Shown here: positions 33,405 through 43,405 of the stretch, piece after piece
Numbering within the stretch: the first letter of the stretch is position 1
Layout: each line of letters opens with the position of its first letter
DNA from: Paenibacillus lemnae
GTDB taxonomy: Bacteria; Bacillota; Bacilli; Paenibacillales; Paenibacillaceae
NCBI RefSeq assembly: GCF_012933385.1
Contig: NZ_JABBPN010000017.1
Span: forward strand, 1 to 64,000
Length of the DNA stretch: 64,000 bases
Direction: 5' to 3'
Translations under genes and position numbers: made by a program
Notes under the pieces: generated by a model
The model's database searches: none
What the model was told of the DNA's origin: nothing
Seen by the model: the letters and a program-made list of their open reading frames with translations, nothing else

Positions 33405-33518
33405 TGTAAAACGCTTGCAAGGAAAAATAAGATGTGATATCTTGAATGTGTAATCGGTTACAGGTTATTTAGCGAGCATGATGTAACGGGTTACACAACA
33501 TTCACGATGAATTATAAT
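33405..33518 (+). promoter_or_regulatory. rbs operon control region: cre-like box, two LacI-type operators, candidate promoters
   Basis: A cre/LacI-like box lies at 33405-33420 (TGTAAAACGCTTGCAA). Two further boxes follow: TGTAATCGGTTACA (33449-33462), a perfect match to the cre/LacI consensus, and TGTAACGGGTTACA (33482-33495), spaced 33 bases centre to centre. Candidate promoters are TTGCAA-17-TATCTT (33415-33443) and GTTACA-17-TATAAT (33490-33518), the latter with its -35 inside the last operator. The rest of 33175-33554 shows no gene. Confidence 0.7.
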
Positions 33519-33554
33519 CTATATAGAATGAAATGATAGAGGTGAGTCCGGAAG

Positions 33555-34538
33555 ATGGCAACCATTAAAGAAGTAGCCAAGGCAGCAGGCGTATCGGTGG
33601 CTACCGTATCGCGTGTAATGAACCAGAACGGTTACGTGCATGAAGATACACGCCGCAAGGTTGAAGACGCAATCCGTGAATTGAATTACACACCGAACGA
33701 AGTGGCTCGCTCCCTGTACAAGAGGAAGTCAAAGCTGATCGGTCTGCTGCTTCCGGACATCACCAACCCTTATTTTCCGCAGCTGGCAAGGGGTGTGGAG
33801 GACCGGCTGCAGGAGCAGGATTTCCGCCTGATCTTCGGCAACAGTGACGAGAGCCGGCAGAAGGAGACGGATTATCTTCAGACCTTCCTGCAGAACAATG
33901 TCGTGGGCGTCATTTCCTCTACAAATGCGCCGGATCATGATATGTACACCGGTCTTGGAATCCCGGTTGTGTTTTTGGACCGAACACTGAATGACAACCC
34001 AGCGGTATACGCAGATGGACGAGAAGGCGGCAGACAGGCAGCCACAGAACTGGTGAAGCGAGGCAGCACCAACATTACGATCATTCAGGGACCGGCCGAT
34101 GTGAGGCCTGCAATGGATCGTTTTCATGGGGCGGTCGAAGCGCTGGAGTCATCCGGCACTTCCTATGAGGTGCTGAAGACGACTTCGTTTTCCTTCACGG
34201 AGGCGGAGGGCTGGGCGAAGGAACTGTTCCGGAGGTATCCGGATAGTGACGGCATCATCGCCAGTAACGATATCGTAGCGTCTGCTGTGCTGCAGGAAGC
34301 GGTGGGGTTGGGCAGGCGGGTCCCGCAGGACGTGCAGATTATCGGCTTCGACGATATTCCGCTGAGCCGGCTGCTGATACCGTCCCTGTCGACCATTCAC
34401 CAGCCTGCCTACGAGATGGGCCGGGAAGCGGCGGATCTCATCATCCGCTTGATCGAAGGACAATACATCGAATCTAGACATATTCAGTACGCTGTAGAAT
34501 TTATAGAACGGCAAACAACGCGAAAGGTGGAATCCTGA
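33555..34538 (+). CDS. rbsR: ribose operon repressor, LacI family
   Basis: The 327-residue protein begins with the LacI-type headpiece (ATIKEVAKAAGVSVATVSRVMN, hinge helix about 45-58) followed by a periplasmic-binding-protein-like domain with PDITNPYFPQLARGVED and a C-terminal GFDDIPLSRLLIPSLSTIHQP. It heads rbsRKDACB, so ribose control is clear from context. It should bind the palindromes just upstream and thus its own promoter. AGAGGTGA lies before the ATG. Its stop overlaps the rbsK start by one base. Confidence 0.95.
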   Translation: MATIKEVAKAAGVSVATVSRVMNQNGYVHEDTRRKVEDAIRELNYTPNEVARSLYKRKSKLIGLLLPDITNPYFPQLARGVEDRLQEQDFRLIFGNSDESRQKETDYLQTFLQNNVVGVISSTNAPDHDMYTGLGIPVVFLDRTLNDNPAVYADGREGGRQAATELVKRGSTNITIIQGPADVRPAMDRFHGAVEALESSGTSYEVLKTTSFSFTEAEGWAKELFRRYPDSDGIIASNDIVASAVLQEAVGLGRRVPQDVQIIGFDDIPLSRLLIPSLSTIHQPAYEMGREAADLIIRLIEGQYIESRHIQYAVEFIERQTTRKVES

Positions 34539-35416
34539 TGGCTAAAATTACAGTGGTGGGAAGTTCCTCGATGGACCTGGTTGTTACTTCAGCGAAACGT
34601 CCGGGAGCTGGAGAAACCGTGCTGGGGGAAAGCTTCAAGACAGTACCGGGAGGAAAAGGCGCCAACCAGGCGGTGGCTGCGGCGAGACTGGGAGCCGAGG
34701 TCACGATGATTGGCTGTGTGGGAGATGATCACCTGGGACAGGTCATTTTGGACAATTTCAAAGCCAATGGTGTTTACACCGCCTATGTGGAACCGGTTAC
34801 AGGCGTGGAGAGCGGGACGGCACATATCGTTCTGGCAGAAGGGGATAACAGCATTGTTGTTGTCAAAGCTGCGAATGATCGAATTAGCCCGGGATATGTG
34901 GACAAGGCGATCCAAGCCATACGAGAGGCTGATATCGTCATGATCCAGCAGGAGATTCCCGAGGAGACGGTCATTCATGTCAGTGAGCTGTGCCGGGCTC
35001 ACAACATTCCGCTTATTCTAAATCCGGCACCGGCCCGTCCCGTTCCACAAGCTGTCATTGAAGCGGCATCCTACATCACGCCAAACGAGCATGAAGCTGA
35101 AATTTTGTTTGAAGGTCAGCACCTTGCAGCTATGCTGCGGCGCTATCCTGGCAAGCTGCTCGTAACCGAAGGCAAGGCAGGAGTTCGGTATTTTGACGGC
35201 ATTCAAGAAGTTGTGATTCCCGGCTATCACGTGGAGGTTGTGGACACAACCGGAGCAGGAGATACCTTTAACGGAGCACTTGCTGTGGCGCTTGCCGAAG
35301 GCAGGAGCCTTCCGGAAAGCCTGAAGTTTGCCAACCGGGCTGCTGCACTGTCGGTGACCCGCTTCGGGGCCCAAGGCGGTATGCCCAGCCGCAGCGATGT
35401 GGAAGGGAGCTTATAA
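34538..35416 (+). CDS. rbsK: ribokinase
   Basis: The 292-residue PfkB-family kinase phosphorylates ribose at O5. It shows the PfkB signatures: [22 protein letters not shown] in the N-terminal third and [20 protein letters not shown] (anion hole and catalytic Asp) near residue 235, plus NPAPARP in the middle. Its start overlaps the rbsR stop, and rbsD begins one base after its stop. Together with RbsD and RbsACB it completes a ribose import and activation route ending in ribose 5-phosphate. Confidence 0.96.
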   Translation: MAKITVVGSSSMDLVVTSAKRPGAGETVLGESFKTVPGGKGANQAVAAARLGAEVTMIGCVGDDHLGQVILDNFKANGVYTAYVEPVTGVESGTAHIVLAEGDNSIVVVKAANDRISPGYVDKAIQAIREADIVMIQQEIPEETVIHVSELCRAHNIPLILNPAPARPVPQAVIEAASYITPNEHEAEILFEGQHLAAMLRRYPGKLLVTEGKAGVRYFDGIQEVVIPGYHVEVVDTTGAGDTFNGALAVALAEGRSLPESLKFANRAAALSVTRFGAQGGMPSRSDVEGSL

Positions 35417-35417
35417 A

Positions 35418-35816
35418 ATGAAGAAGCACGGCATCCTGAACAGTCATATTGCAAAAGTGCTGTCCGATCTCGGGCATACCGATACCATCGTCATTGCAGA
35501 TGTGGGGCTTCCGGTTCCGCCGGGAGTTCCCAAGATTGACATTGCTCTGAACCTGGGTACACCAAGTTTCAAAGAGGTGGTGGACACCATCGCCCGTGAC
35601 ATGGTGATTGAACGCATAATTCTTGCGGAGGAGATAAGGTCAGAAAATATGGAAACACTACAATATATGCAGGAACAATTTCCGCAGGAAGACCTACAGT
35701 TCTGCCCGCACGAACAGTTCAAGGCACTGACCCGGCATGCCAAAGTCGTGATCCGCACCGGGGAAGCAACACCCTATGCGAACTGTATCCTGCAGGCAGG
35801 CGTTCATTTCGGCTAG
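35418..35816 (+). CDS. rbsD: D-ribose pyranase
   Basis: The 132-residue protein matches Rbs[23 protein letters not shown] with the catalytic-region His, [18 protein letters not shown], and a C-terminal [18 protein letters not shown]. It interconverts the pyranose and furanose forms so that ribokinase gets its substrate. The ATG at 35418 follows GGAAGGGAG; an in-frame upstream start inside rbsK has no ribosome binding site. It lies between rbsK and rbsA with very short spacers. Confidence 0.95.
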   Translation: MKKHGILNSHIAKVLSDLGHTDTIVIADVGLPVPPGVPKIDIALNLGTPSFKEVVDTIARDMVIERIILAEEIRSENMETLQYMQEQFPQEDLQFCPHEQFKALTRHAKVVIRTGEATPYANCILQAGVHFG

Positions 35817-35831
35817 AAGGAGGAGAGCATC

Positions 35832-37313
35832 ATGAACATACAGATGAGAAATATTCATAAATCCTTTGGCACGAACCGGGTTTTAAGCGGTGTGGATTTT
35901 GATTTGCGTGAAGGCGAGGTCCATGCGCTTATGGGCGAGAACGGCGCGGGTAAATCCACGCTGATGAATATATTGACCGGCCTCCACAACCGGGATGAAG
36001 GCTCCATACAGATTAATGGCAGTGAGACATCATTCCGGAATCCAAAGGAAGCCGAAGAGAACGGGATTGCTTTCATCCATCAGGAGCTGAACATCTGGCC
36101 GGATATGACGGTACTGGACAACCTGTTTATTGGTAAAGAAATGACCTCCCGTTTTGGGGTTCTAAATATGAAACAGATGAAAGCACTCGCCGCAGAGCAG
36201 TTCGCGAAGCTGTCGGTGAGTATTCCGCTGACCCAGGAAGCCGGGGAATGCTCGGTCGGCCAGCAGCAGATGATTGAAATCGCCAAGGCGCTGATGACGA
36301 ACGCTAAGGTGATCATTATGGACGAGCCGACGGCAGCGCTCACCGAGCGGGAAATTACCAAGCTGTTTGAAGTGATTCGCGCCCTAAGAAAAGAAGGCGT
36401 TTCCATCGTGTATATTTCGCACCGGATGGAAGAGATTTTCGCCATCTGTGACCGGATTACGGTCATGCGTGATGGCAAAGCAGTGGACACGAAAGATATC
36501 CCGGAGACGTCATTTGACGAAGTGGTCCGAAAAATGGTCGGACGCGAGCTCACCGAACGCTACCCTGCAAGACACCCCGCGCCGGGTGAAACTGTGCTGG
36601 AAGTGAAGGATCTGAAGCGCAAGGGCCGCTTTGAGGACATCAGCTTCTCTGTGAAAGCTGGTGAAATCGTAGGTGTATCCGGACTGATGGGCGCAGGACG
36701 GACGGAAGTGATGCGAGCCATCTTCGGCCTGGACCCGCTGGACAGCGGCGAGATCTGGATCCGCGGCAAAAAAGTGAACATCCGCAAGCCCGATGATGCC
36801 GTGAAGCATGGCATTGGCTTTATCACCGAAGACCGGAAGGACGAAGGTCTGGTGCTCGATTTTTCAGTACGTGAGAATATGGCACTGCCGAATTTGTTCA
36901 GCTTCTCTTCCAAAGGATTTATCTCAGGCAAAAAAGAGCAGGAGTTCGTCGATACCCTGACGAAGCGCCTGCAGATCAAGACACACACCACCGAAACGGC
37001 GGCGCGCAGTCTGTCGGGCGGTAATCAGCAGAAGGTCGTCATCGCCAAATGGATCGGCATCGGTCCAAGTGTGCTCATTCTGGATGAGCCGACCCGCGGC
37101 GTGGACGTAGGGGCCAAACGCGAAATCTACCAGCTCATGAACGAGCTGACCGATCGCGGCGTAGCTATCCTGATGATTTCCTCGGAGCTGCCGGAGGTAC
37201 TCGGGATGAGCGACCGGATCCTGGTGGTCCACGAAGGCAGAATTACAGGTGAAGTGGATGGAAAGCAGGCCACGCAGGAACACATCATGACTTTAGCAAC
37301 AGGGGGACAGTGA
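35832..37313 (+). CDS. rbsA: ribose ABC transporter, ATP-binding protein
   Basis: The 493-residue protein has two ABC domains, as usual for the CUT2 family. The first carries Walker [17 protein letters not shown] signature and Walker [11 protein letters not shown]. The second has a degenerate Walker A (GLMGAGRTE), a good signature LSGGNQQK and [20 protein letters not shown] precedes the ATG. It energises ribose uptake with RbsC and RbsB, and rbsC follows one base after its stop. Confidence 0.96.
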   Translation: MNIQMRNIHKSFGTNRVLSGVDFDLREGEVHALMGENGAGKSTLMNILTGLHNRDEGSIQINGSETSFRNPKEAEENGIAFIHQELNIWPDMTVLDNLFIGKEMTSRFGVLNMKQMKALAAEQFAKLSVSIPLTQEAGECSVGQQQMIEIAKALMTNAKVIIMDEPTAALTEREITKLFEVIRALRKEGVSIVYISHRMEEIFAICDRITVMRDGKAVDTKDIPETSFDEVVRKMVGRELTERYPARHPAPGETVLEVKDLKRKGRFEDISFSVKAGEIVGVSGLMGAGRTEVMRAIFGLDPLDSGEIWIRGKKVNIRKPDDAVKHGIGFITEDRKDEGLVLDFSVRENMALPNLFSFSSKGFISGKKEQEFVDTLTKRLQIKTHTTETAARSLSGGNQQKVVIAKWIGIGPSVLILDEPTRGVDVGAKREIYQLMNELTDRGVAILMISSELPEVLGMSDRILVVHEGRITGEVDGKQATQEHIMTLATGGQ

Positions 37314-37314
37314 C

Positions 37315-38283
37315 ATGACAACCATCAACGACATTAAGGCAGAAAAAAGCTTCAAGGTCGGCCATTTGACACAAAAGCTGGGTCCGCTGCTCGGACTGAT
37401 CATTCTGATCCTCATTGTGTCCGTACTCAATCCGAGTTTTCTGGAACCACTGAATATACTCAACCTGCTCCGTCAGGTATCCATTAACGCGCTGATCGCA
37501 TTTGGCATGACCTTTGTCATCCTCACCGGCGGCATTGATCTGTCTGTCGGTTCGATCCTGGCACTCTCCAGTGCATTTGTTGCCAATATGATGGTGGCCG
37601 GAGTCGATCCGATTCTGGCCATCATTATCGGCTGTGCTGCAGGCGGTGTGATGGGCCTGGTGAACGGACTGATGATCACGAAAGGGAACATGGCTCCGTT
37701 TATTGCCACATTGGCGACCATGACGATTTTTAGAGGACTGACGCTGGTGTATACGAACGGTAACCCGATCACAGGCCTTGGCGACAGCCTTGCTTTCCAG
37801 CTGTTCGGACGCGGTTATCTGTTCGGGATTCCGGTTCCGGCCATCACGATGCTGGTGACTTTCGCTGTACTGTGGGTGGTGCTGCATAAAACCTCGTTTG
37901 GACGCAAAACGTATGCCATTGGCGGTAACGAAAAGGCCTCGCTGGTCTCCGGAATCAAAGTACCGCGCGTGAAAATCATGATCTACTCGCTGGCAGGTAT
38001 GCTGTCTGCGCTGGCCGGAGCGATCCTGACCTCCCGTCTGAATTCCGCGCAGCCAACGGCAGGCACATCGTATGAGCTGGATGCCATCGCAGCCGTCGTG
38101 CTCGGGGGAACGAGCCTCGCAGGCGGACGCGGCCGGATTGTTGGTACGCTGATCGGTGTGCTGATTATCGGAACCTTGAACAATGGTTTGAACCTGCTCG
38201 GTGTCAATTCATTCTACCAAATGGTCGTAAAAGGGATCGTCATCGCGATCGCTGTGCTTCTCGACCGGAAGAAATCCGCTTAA
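37315..38283 (+). CDS. rbsC: ribose ABC transporter, permease protein
   Basis: The 322-residue membrane protein has eight to ten predicted helices and the CUT2 permease signatures: FGMTFVILTGGIDLSVGSILALS near residue 65, GGNEKASLVSGIKV (coupling region) and LGGTSLAGGRGRIVGTLIGV towards the end. It forms the channel for ribose. It starts one base after the rbsA stop with GGGGG in front, and rbsB follows after 14 bases. Confidence 0.96.
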   Translation: MTTINDIKAEKSFKVGHLTQKLGPLLGLIILILIVSVLNPSFLEPLNILNLLRQVSINALIAFGMTFVILTGGIDLSVGSILALSSAFVANMMVAGVDPILAIIIGCAAGGVMGLVNGLMITKGNMAPFIATLATMTIFRGLTLVYTNGNPITGLGDSLAFQLFGRGYLFGIPVPAITMLVTFAVLWVVLHKTSFGRKTYAIGGNEKASLVSGIKVPRVKIMIYSLAGMLSALAGAILTSRLNSAQPTAGTSYELDAIAAVVLGGTSLAGGRGRIVGTLIGVLIIGTLNNGLNLLGVNSFYQMVVKGIVIAIAVLLDRKKSA

Positions 38284-38297
38284 GGGGGTAATTACTC

Positions 38298-39215
38298 ATG
38301 AAAAAAACAACGTTGTTCCTCGTCTCCCTCATGCTGATCTTTATTACCGGCTGCTCGATGGAGCCTCCGGAATGGGCCAAACCGAAGCTGAATGGAGATG
38401 TGAAGGAACTTAAAATCGGCCTGTCGATTTCTACACTGAACAATCCGTTCTTCGTTTCTTTAAAAGACGGCGTCGTTGCGGAAGCCCGGAAACAGGGGAT
38501 GGAAGTCGTCGTTGTCGACGCACAGAATGACGCTGCCAAGCAGAGCAATGATGTGGATGACCTGATCCAGCAGGGGGTTCATGTCCTGCTGATCAATCCA
38601 ACGGACTCTGCAGCCATCTCCAATGTTGTGCAGACGGCAAACAGCATCGGCATTCCGGTCATTACACTGGACCGTTCTGCGGATCAAGGCGAAGTTGCCG
38701 CATTGGTTGCGTCCGATAATGTGAAAGGCGGCCAAATGGCTGCTGAATATATGGTGAAAGAGCTTGGCAAGAATGCCAAAGTGATTGAACTAGAGGGCGT
38801 GCCGGGTGCATCGGCAACACGTGAGCGCGGTCAGGGCTTTCATAATGTGGCGGATCAAGAGCTGAACGTGGTAGGCAAGCAGGCTGCGGACTTTGACCGC
38901 ACGAAAGGCTTGAATGTCATGGAAAATCTGCTGCAGGGGAACCCGGATGTCCAGGCGGTTTTTGCCCATAATGATGAGATGGCACTGGGTGCACTGGAAG
39001 CGATTCAAAGCTCCGGCAAGGACATCATGGTCATCGGCTTTGATGGCAACGAAGATGCGCTAAAGTCCATTGAAGCAGGCAAGCTTACAGCGACCATCGC
39101 CCAGCAGCCGGAGCTGATTGGTCAGCTGGCGGTCCAGGCTGCAGTAGATGTGCAGCAGGGCAAGGAAGTACAGAAAACCATCCCGGCACCGCTGAAGCTG
39201 GTCGTGAAGGAATAG
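38298..39215 (+). CDS. rbsB: ribose ABC transporter, substrate-binding lipoprotein
   Basis: The 305-residue protein has a signal peptide with lipobox FITGC (Cys near residue 19) and a type I periplasmic-binding fold: IGLSISTLNNPFFVSLKDGV, VVDAQNDAAKQSNDVDDLI, LINPTDSAAI, FAHNDEMALGALEAIQ and MVIGFDGNEDALKSIEAG. These are the sugar-contact and hinge segments typical of RbsB. It captures ribose outside the membrane for RbsC. It ends the operon; no strong terminator is visible before the convergent AraC gene. Confidence 0.95.
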   Translation: MKKTTLFLVSLMLIFITGCSMEPPEWAKPKLNGDVKELKIGLSISTLNNPFFVSLKDGVVAEARKQGMEVVVVDAQNDAAKQSNDVDDLIQQGVHVLLINPTDSAAISNVVQTANSIGIPVITLDRSADQGEVAALVASDNVKGGQMAAEYMVKELGKNAKVIELEGVPGASATRERGQGFHNVADQELNVVGKQAADFDRTKGLNVMENLLQGNPDVQAVFAHNDEMALGALEAIQSSGKDIMVIGFDGNEDALKSIEAGKLTATIAQQPELIGQLAVQAAVDVQQGKEVQKTIPAPLKLVVKE

Positions 39216-39280
39216 AGCAGAAGCAGTGCATGATTCAGGATGTTAAGTGAATGATTAATATGCTGAAATGTTAACCGGCT

Positions 39281-40090
39281 TTACGCTTTACGCAGCTCCG
39301 AAGGGGTTCTGCCCTTCAGTGTCTTGTAGACGCGGTTAAAGGTTCTGATGCTGGTAAAGCCGCATTCCAGCGCAATATCCAGAATGCTGTCTTCCGTCGT
39401 CTCCAGTTTGATTTCGGCCAGGGAGACGCGCACGGTATTCAGATATGTTTTAAAAGAGATGCCCAGCGTCGACTTGAAGGACCGGCTGAAGTGATAGGGA
39501 TCGATATTAAAATGTTTGGAAATCGACTCCAGCGTGATTTCTGTGCGGCAGTTCTCTTCGATGTAAGACAGGATTTTCTGCATGCGGGCCCGCTGTTCGT
39601 AAGGTTCCTTACCCTTCGGAATGCATGTCACCGATCGCTGCAGGAGGGCGCAGAACTGAAGCAGTGTCCCCCGGATCATCATGGATGAGCCGGCAGCCGG
39701 GTTCTCGGTTTCCCTCTGAATGGAGTGCATCAGCTCAACCAGCTGGGGACGGAGCTCCGGCTGGGGAGTGAAGTAGGGAGAAGTGAATTGAAATTCACTT
39801 GGCCATATTCGTGAAGCACCCAGCAGCTCAGGCTTGAATATAAGCACGGTTGCCCTGGAATCCATGCCGGCATATTCAAGGTAATGGATGTCATTGCTGC
39901 CGCAGATTATGAATTCGCCCTCAAAAACCTGCCGTCTCTCCTCATTGACTCCGAGCACAAGGCTGCCGGATTCGACATAAATGATTTCAACCTCCGGATG
40001 GCAGTGGGCATGAAAAGCGATATTATTGTGGGTAAAGATGTGCAGCGGCAGCAGGCTGTCAAATTTCCAGTTTTGATAAAAGAATTTCAT
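39281..40090 (-). CDS. AraC family regulator with cupin sensor domain
   Basis: The 269-residue protein has an N-terminal cupin-like sugar-binding domain (about 10-140, with HCHPEVEIIYVESGSLVLGV and a GEFIICGSNDIHYLEY turn) and a C-terminal double helix-turn-helix (about 170-268: ITLESISKHFNIDPYHFSRSFKSTLG and DSILDIALECGFTSIRTFNRVYK). The ATG at 40090 is preferred over a GTG at 40102 because AAGGTGG lies upstream. It lies just downstream of the Gfo/Idh-ThuA operon on the same strand, and it is convergent with rbsB. It is a candidate activator of the Gfo/Idh-ThuA operon. Confidence 0.9.
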   Translation of the reverse strand: MKFFYQNWKFDSLLPLHIFTHNNIAFHAHCHPEVEIIYVESGSLVLGVNEERRQVFEGEFIICGSNDIHYLEYAGMDSRATVLIFKPELLGASRIWPSEFQFTSPYFTPQPELRPQLVELMHSIQRETENPAAGSSMMIRGTLLQFCALLQRSVTCIPKGKEPYEQRARMQKILSYIEENCRTEITLESISKHFNIDPYHFSRSFKSTLGISFKTYLNTVRVSLAEIKLETTEDSILDIALECGFTSIRTFNRVYKTLKGRTPSELRKA

Positions 40091-40232
40091 GGTAACCACC
40101 ACCTTGTCTGCGGCAGCTCGAAAGATGGAAGAAGAAGTAACACTTTCGGCAATTCCATCATAGATAGCGCGCGGTGGTTTGTCCAGAGGGGCAGGCCTGC
40201 AGAGGTGAAACGTTCCTATTAGAAACTAAAAC

Positions 40233-40297
40233 AAAAAAAACCGCTCTTCGGTTAAATGGAAGTGTGAACAGCCATTTACGAAAAGGAGCGGTTTTTT
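40233..40297 (-). terminator. terminator of the Gfo/Idh-ThuA operon
   Basis: AAAACCGCTC (40237-40246) pairs with GAGCGGTTTT (40286-40295), with an inner AAATGG/CCATTT stem. Both sides carry A/T runs, so it ends transcription from the minus strand. Confidence 0.8.
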
Positions 40298-40353
40298 TGT
40301 AGCGTTATCTGCATCTGCTCAAGCGCATCATCTTCAGCACAGCGAGCGAAGGG

Positions 40354-41418
40354 TTATAGCGGTGTATATTGGCTTTTCATCTCATAATAGCTACCGGCAT
40401 CGGAGGACAGATGAAAGGCCCACATGGCTTCCAGCACATGATAAGCCAGCTCACCGCTCGCTTGATGGCGGGTGCCGTTCTGGATAGCCTCTGCCATATC
40501 AGCCGGACCGAGTCCCCGGCTGTTGGTGGCATTGCCTTCGGTCAAAGGCACTTCCGTCCAGGCCTCATCGCCAAGCCTGCGGTATTCCACCGTACCCCCG
40601 AATCCGTTCGGATTAGGAACCTTCAGGCTGCCTTCGGTGCCATGAATTTCAATTTGGGGAAGCTCACTTCCGCCGAAAATGTCAAAGCTGGTAATGAGTG
40701 TTCCTATAGCACCATTCTCAAATACCATCGTTCCGGCCACATGCGTTGGAACCGCGACAGGGATGATCTGTCCGCGTTTCTTTTCACTTGTGATGGTTCG
40801 CTCGGGGAATGCCTTACTGGTCATGCCTGCCACACTGCGGATTGGACCAAGCAGCTGAATGAGCGCCGTGAGGTAATACGGGCCCATATCGAACATGGGG
40901 CCTCCGCCTTCGGCATAATAGAACTCTGGATCCGGATGCCAGTTCTCATGCCCCCGGCTCATCATGAACGCATTGGCAGATACCGGACGGCCGATTAGCC
41001 CGTCACGCACAACCTTTAGTGCAGTCTGAAGACCTGCGCCGAGGAAGGTATCCGGGGCGCTGCCGACATAGAGGTTTTTCTGCTTCGCCAGATCCAGCAC
41101 CTGCTTGCCCTGCTCCAGCGTCAATGCGAGCGGCTTCTCAACGTATACATGTTTACCCGCCTCTAGGGCCTGCAGACATACATCCGCATGGACACCTGGA
41201 ATCGTCAGATTAATGATCATGTCAATATCCGGCATGGCCAGGAGTTCCTCAGGGGTACAGGCGACCGGAATCTGATGCTGTTCAGCCTGGCTTCGCGCTT
41301 TCTCCAGATCGAGATCTGCACAAGCTGCCACTTCCAGAGAAGAAAAGGTAGGGATATTCTTCATATAAATGCCGCTGATATTTCCACAGCCGATAATGCC
41401 TGCTTTAAGTTTTTTCAT
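40354..41418 (-). CDS. Gfo/Idh/MocA family oxidoreductase
   Basis: The 354-residue protein has an N-terminal Rossmann fold (KAGIIGCGNISGIYMKNI) and the family motif EKPLALTLEQGKQVL with the conserved Lys of the EKP signature near residue 97, then a C-terminal alpha/beta domain with GGGPMFDMGPYYLTALIQLLG (the usual His replaced by Tyr in the second G-x-x-x-D-x-x-x-H motif). Such enzymes oxidise sugars or inositols with NAD(P). The ATG at 41418 follows GGGAG; 26 further codons upstream lack one. It is the last gene of a three-gene minus-strand operon with ThuA. Confidence 0.9.
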   Translation of the reverse strand: MKKLKAGIIGCGNISGIYMKNIPTFSSLEVAACADLDLEKARSQAEQHQIPVACTPEELLAMPDIDMIINLTIPGVHADVCLQALEAGKHVYVEKPLALTLEQGKQVLDLAKQKNLYVGSAPDTFLGAGLQTALKVVRDGLIGRPVSANAFMMSRGHENWHPDPEFYYAEGGGPMFDMGPYYLTALIQLLGPIRSVAGMTSKAFPERTITSEKKRGQIIPVAVPTHVAGTMVFENGAIGTLITSFDIFGGSELPQIEIHGTEGSLKVPNPNGFGGTVEYRRLGDEAWTEVPLTEGNATNSRGLGPADMAEAIQNGTRHQASGELAYHVLEAMWAFHLSSDAGSYYEMKSQYTPL

Positions 41419-41440
41419 GTTCTCATCTCCCATGATTGCG

Positions 41441-42175
41441 TTATACTTGACTGTCGTCCATACCGGAATAGGAGGACGGCCCACCGGCAGCTTCAATTGC
41501 CTCCGGGGTATTCTTGCCGCCCGCTGCCCACAGGAGTCCGCGTGTCATCAGCTCCCTAACCTCCGGCATGTCTACGATATCGGCGTGGTGTCCCAGCGCG
41601 TTGTAATACACCCGTCCAGTTCCCCACCGTTTCGTCCAGACGACCGGCATGTCCACAGGACTGTTCAGACGGTGAGGACCGTCCGCAGTCGGAAAGCGTG
41701 TGGTAGCCAGAACTTCTACGGCCGGGTCAACATGCAGGTAATACTGCTCCGACTTCACCGCAAAGTGAGACATCCCCTCAACGAGCGGGCTGGAGCTGTG
41801 TTTGATCTCCACGGTATATTCGACACCGTCGTTGCCGGGATGTGCCACCCACTGTCCGCCGGTCATAAACTGCCAGTCCACATTGGTACGGAAGGCATCG
41901 CACATCCCGCCGTGGCAGCCGGCAAGTCCAGTTCCGGCTTGTACCGCCTCCGATACATTTTTGACATATTCACCTGGAATTTCGCCCATCGTCCATACCG
42001 GAACGATCAGGTCCAGCTCTTTCAGCCGGGCTCCGTCCTGGAACGCATCCAGCGTATCCGAGACCTCAACCTGAAATCCGTGCTCTTTTAAAATATTTTC
42101 AAAAATTCCGGCTACCTGTTCAGGCTCATGTCCATCCCAGCCGCCCCATACGATCAGTGCTCTTCTCATCTTCAT
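41441..42175 (-). CDS. ThuA domain protein (trehalose utilisation-like)
   Basis: The 244-residue protein is a ThuA-like domain of the glutamine-amidotransferase-like fold: RALIVWGGWDGHEPEQVAGIF at the start, LIVPVWTMGEIPGEYVKNV, LAGCHGGMCDAF at the elbow, GGQWVAHPG, and GRVYYNALGHHADI near the end. In rhizobia ThuA works with the Gfo/Idh-like ThuB in oxidising trehalose and related disaccharides to 3-keto forms; its neighbours on both sides are Gfo/Idh genes, so a similar 3-keto-sugar pathway is likely. The ATG at 42175 follows AAGGAG; the GTG at 42181 overlaps it. Confidence 0.9.
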   Translation of the reverse strand: MKMRRALIVWGGWDGHEPEQVAGIFENILKEHGFQVEVSDTLDAFQDGARLKELDLIVPVWTMGEIPGEYVKNVSEAVQAGTGLAGCHGGMCDAFRTNVDWQFMTGGQWVAHPGNDGVEYTVEIKHSSSPLVEGMSHFAVKSEQYYLHVDPAVEVLATTRFPTADGPHRLNSPVDMPVVWTKRWGTGRVYYNALGHHADIVDMPEVRELMTRGLLWAAGGKNTPEAIEAAGGPSSYSGMDDSQV

Positions 42176-42191
42176 TGACACTCCTTATTCG

Positions 42192-43349
42192 TTACATTTC
42201 CGAGATGGATACCCAGCGGCGTTCTTCAATAGAACGATCCACGGCTTCCAGCACGGCCTGGCATTTAACCCCATCGGCAAAGCTTGGTTCCGGCTGACGG
42301 TCTTCCTGAATGGCATTGGTGAATTCAAGAAATTCATGAATGAACGTGTGTTCAAAACCGATCGTATGACCCGGCGGCCACCATGCTTCGGCATAAGCGT
42401 GAGACGGGTCTGTCGCAACTACGCGGCGGAAGCCCTGCACATCCTCATCGTCAGAGGTAAAGTAAACCTCCAGTTCATTCATGCGTTCAAAATCAAACCG
42501 GACACTGCCGAGACTGCCGTTAATTTCAAAAGAATTGGTAGAGCGGTGTCCTGCTGCAAAGCGGGTAGCTTCGAAACTGCCGAGCGCTCCATTGCTGAAC
42601 CGGGCTAGAAATAGGGTCGCATCGTCCACCGTAACCTCACCCCTTGGTCCGTCCTTGCTGCCCTTGGCGCTGAGGCCGGTCATTTCGGCAGCCAGCGGCC
42701 GTTCCTTGATGAATGTTTCGTTCATACCGATCACTTCATCCAGATCTCCCACGAGATAGTGGGCGAGGTCGATCAGGTGAGCACCCAGATCGCCGTGGGA
42801 ACCGGAGCCGGCAATATCCTTCTGCAGCCGCCATACGAGCGGGAAGTCCGGATCCAGAATCCAGTCCTGCAGGAACCAGGCACGGAAATGATAGATTTTA
42901 CCCAGGCGTCCGCTGGTGACAAGCTTCTTGACCAGCTGCACGGCAGGGGAGAAACGGTAATTGAAACCGGTCATATGCTTGATGCCGGCTTCTTCTGCCG
43001 CTGTCAGCATCTCGCGAGCGTCCTGCAGGCTGAGTGCCAGCGGTTTTTCGCAAAATATATGCTTTCCGGCTTTTGCAGCAGCCAGTGCAATTTCCTTGTG
43101 GGCATCGCTTGGTGCGTTAATATCAATGATGTCAATATCATCTCTTGCAATCAGTGACTTCCAGTCACTCTCCGCCTCGGCCCAGCCAAACCGGGATGCA
43201 GCTTCCTGCACGGCTTCCGTATTACGTCCACAGATCACGGCCATTTCGGGCTTTAATGCATTCGGAAAAAACATCGGCAGTGCACGATAGGCATTGCTGT
43301 GCGCCTTGCCCATAAATTTGTAACCGATCATTCCAACTCGCAGTGACAT
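42192..43349 (-). CDS. Gfo/Idh/MocA family oxidoreductase
   Basis: The 385-residue protein is a Rossmann oxidoreductase (VGMIGYKFMGKAHSNAY), with CEKPLALSLQDAREML near residue 97 and a catalytic-type GSGSHGDLGAHLIDLAHYLVG motif (Asp and His both present) near 190. The length above 380 and the AHSNAYR segment match the dehydrogenases found with ThuA or sugar-phosphate isomerase-like genes. It heads the minus-strand operon. The ATG at 43349 is eight bases from GGGAGG; the frame reaches to 43394 without one. A palindrome and a TATAAT lie 57-80 bases upstream. Confidence 0.92.
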   Translation of the reverse strand: MSLRVGMIGYKFMGKAHSNAYRALPMFFPNALKPEMAVICGRNTEAVQEAASRFGWAEAESDWKSLIARDDIDIIDINAPSDAHKEIALAAAKAGKHIFCEKPLALSLQDAREMLTAAEEAGIKHMTGFNYRFSPAVQLVKKLVTSGRLGKIYHFRAWFLQDWILDPDFPLVWRLQKDIAGSGSHGDLGAHLIDLAHYLVGDLDEVIGMNETFIKERPLAAEMTGLSAKGSKDGPRGEVTVDDATLFLARFSNGALGSFEATRFAAGHRSTNSFEINGSLGSVRFDFERMNELEVYFTSDDEDVQGFRRVVATDPSHAYAEAWWPPGHTIGFEHTFIHEFLEFTNAIQEDRQPEPSFADGVKCQAVLEAVDRSIEERRWVSISEM

Positions 43350-43405
43350 GTAAGAACCTCCCTGATTTTTAGAGAATACTTTTAAAGAATACATGGTGAT
43401 GATTC

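Noticed and set aside
33520..33560. A third ATGAAATGA mini-ORF just before rbsR
   Set aside because: It lies upstream of the rbsR ribosome binding site and does not overlap the rbsR start codon, so it is probably chance.
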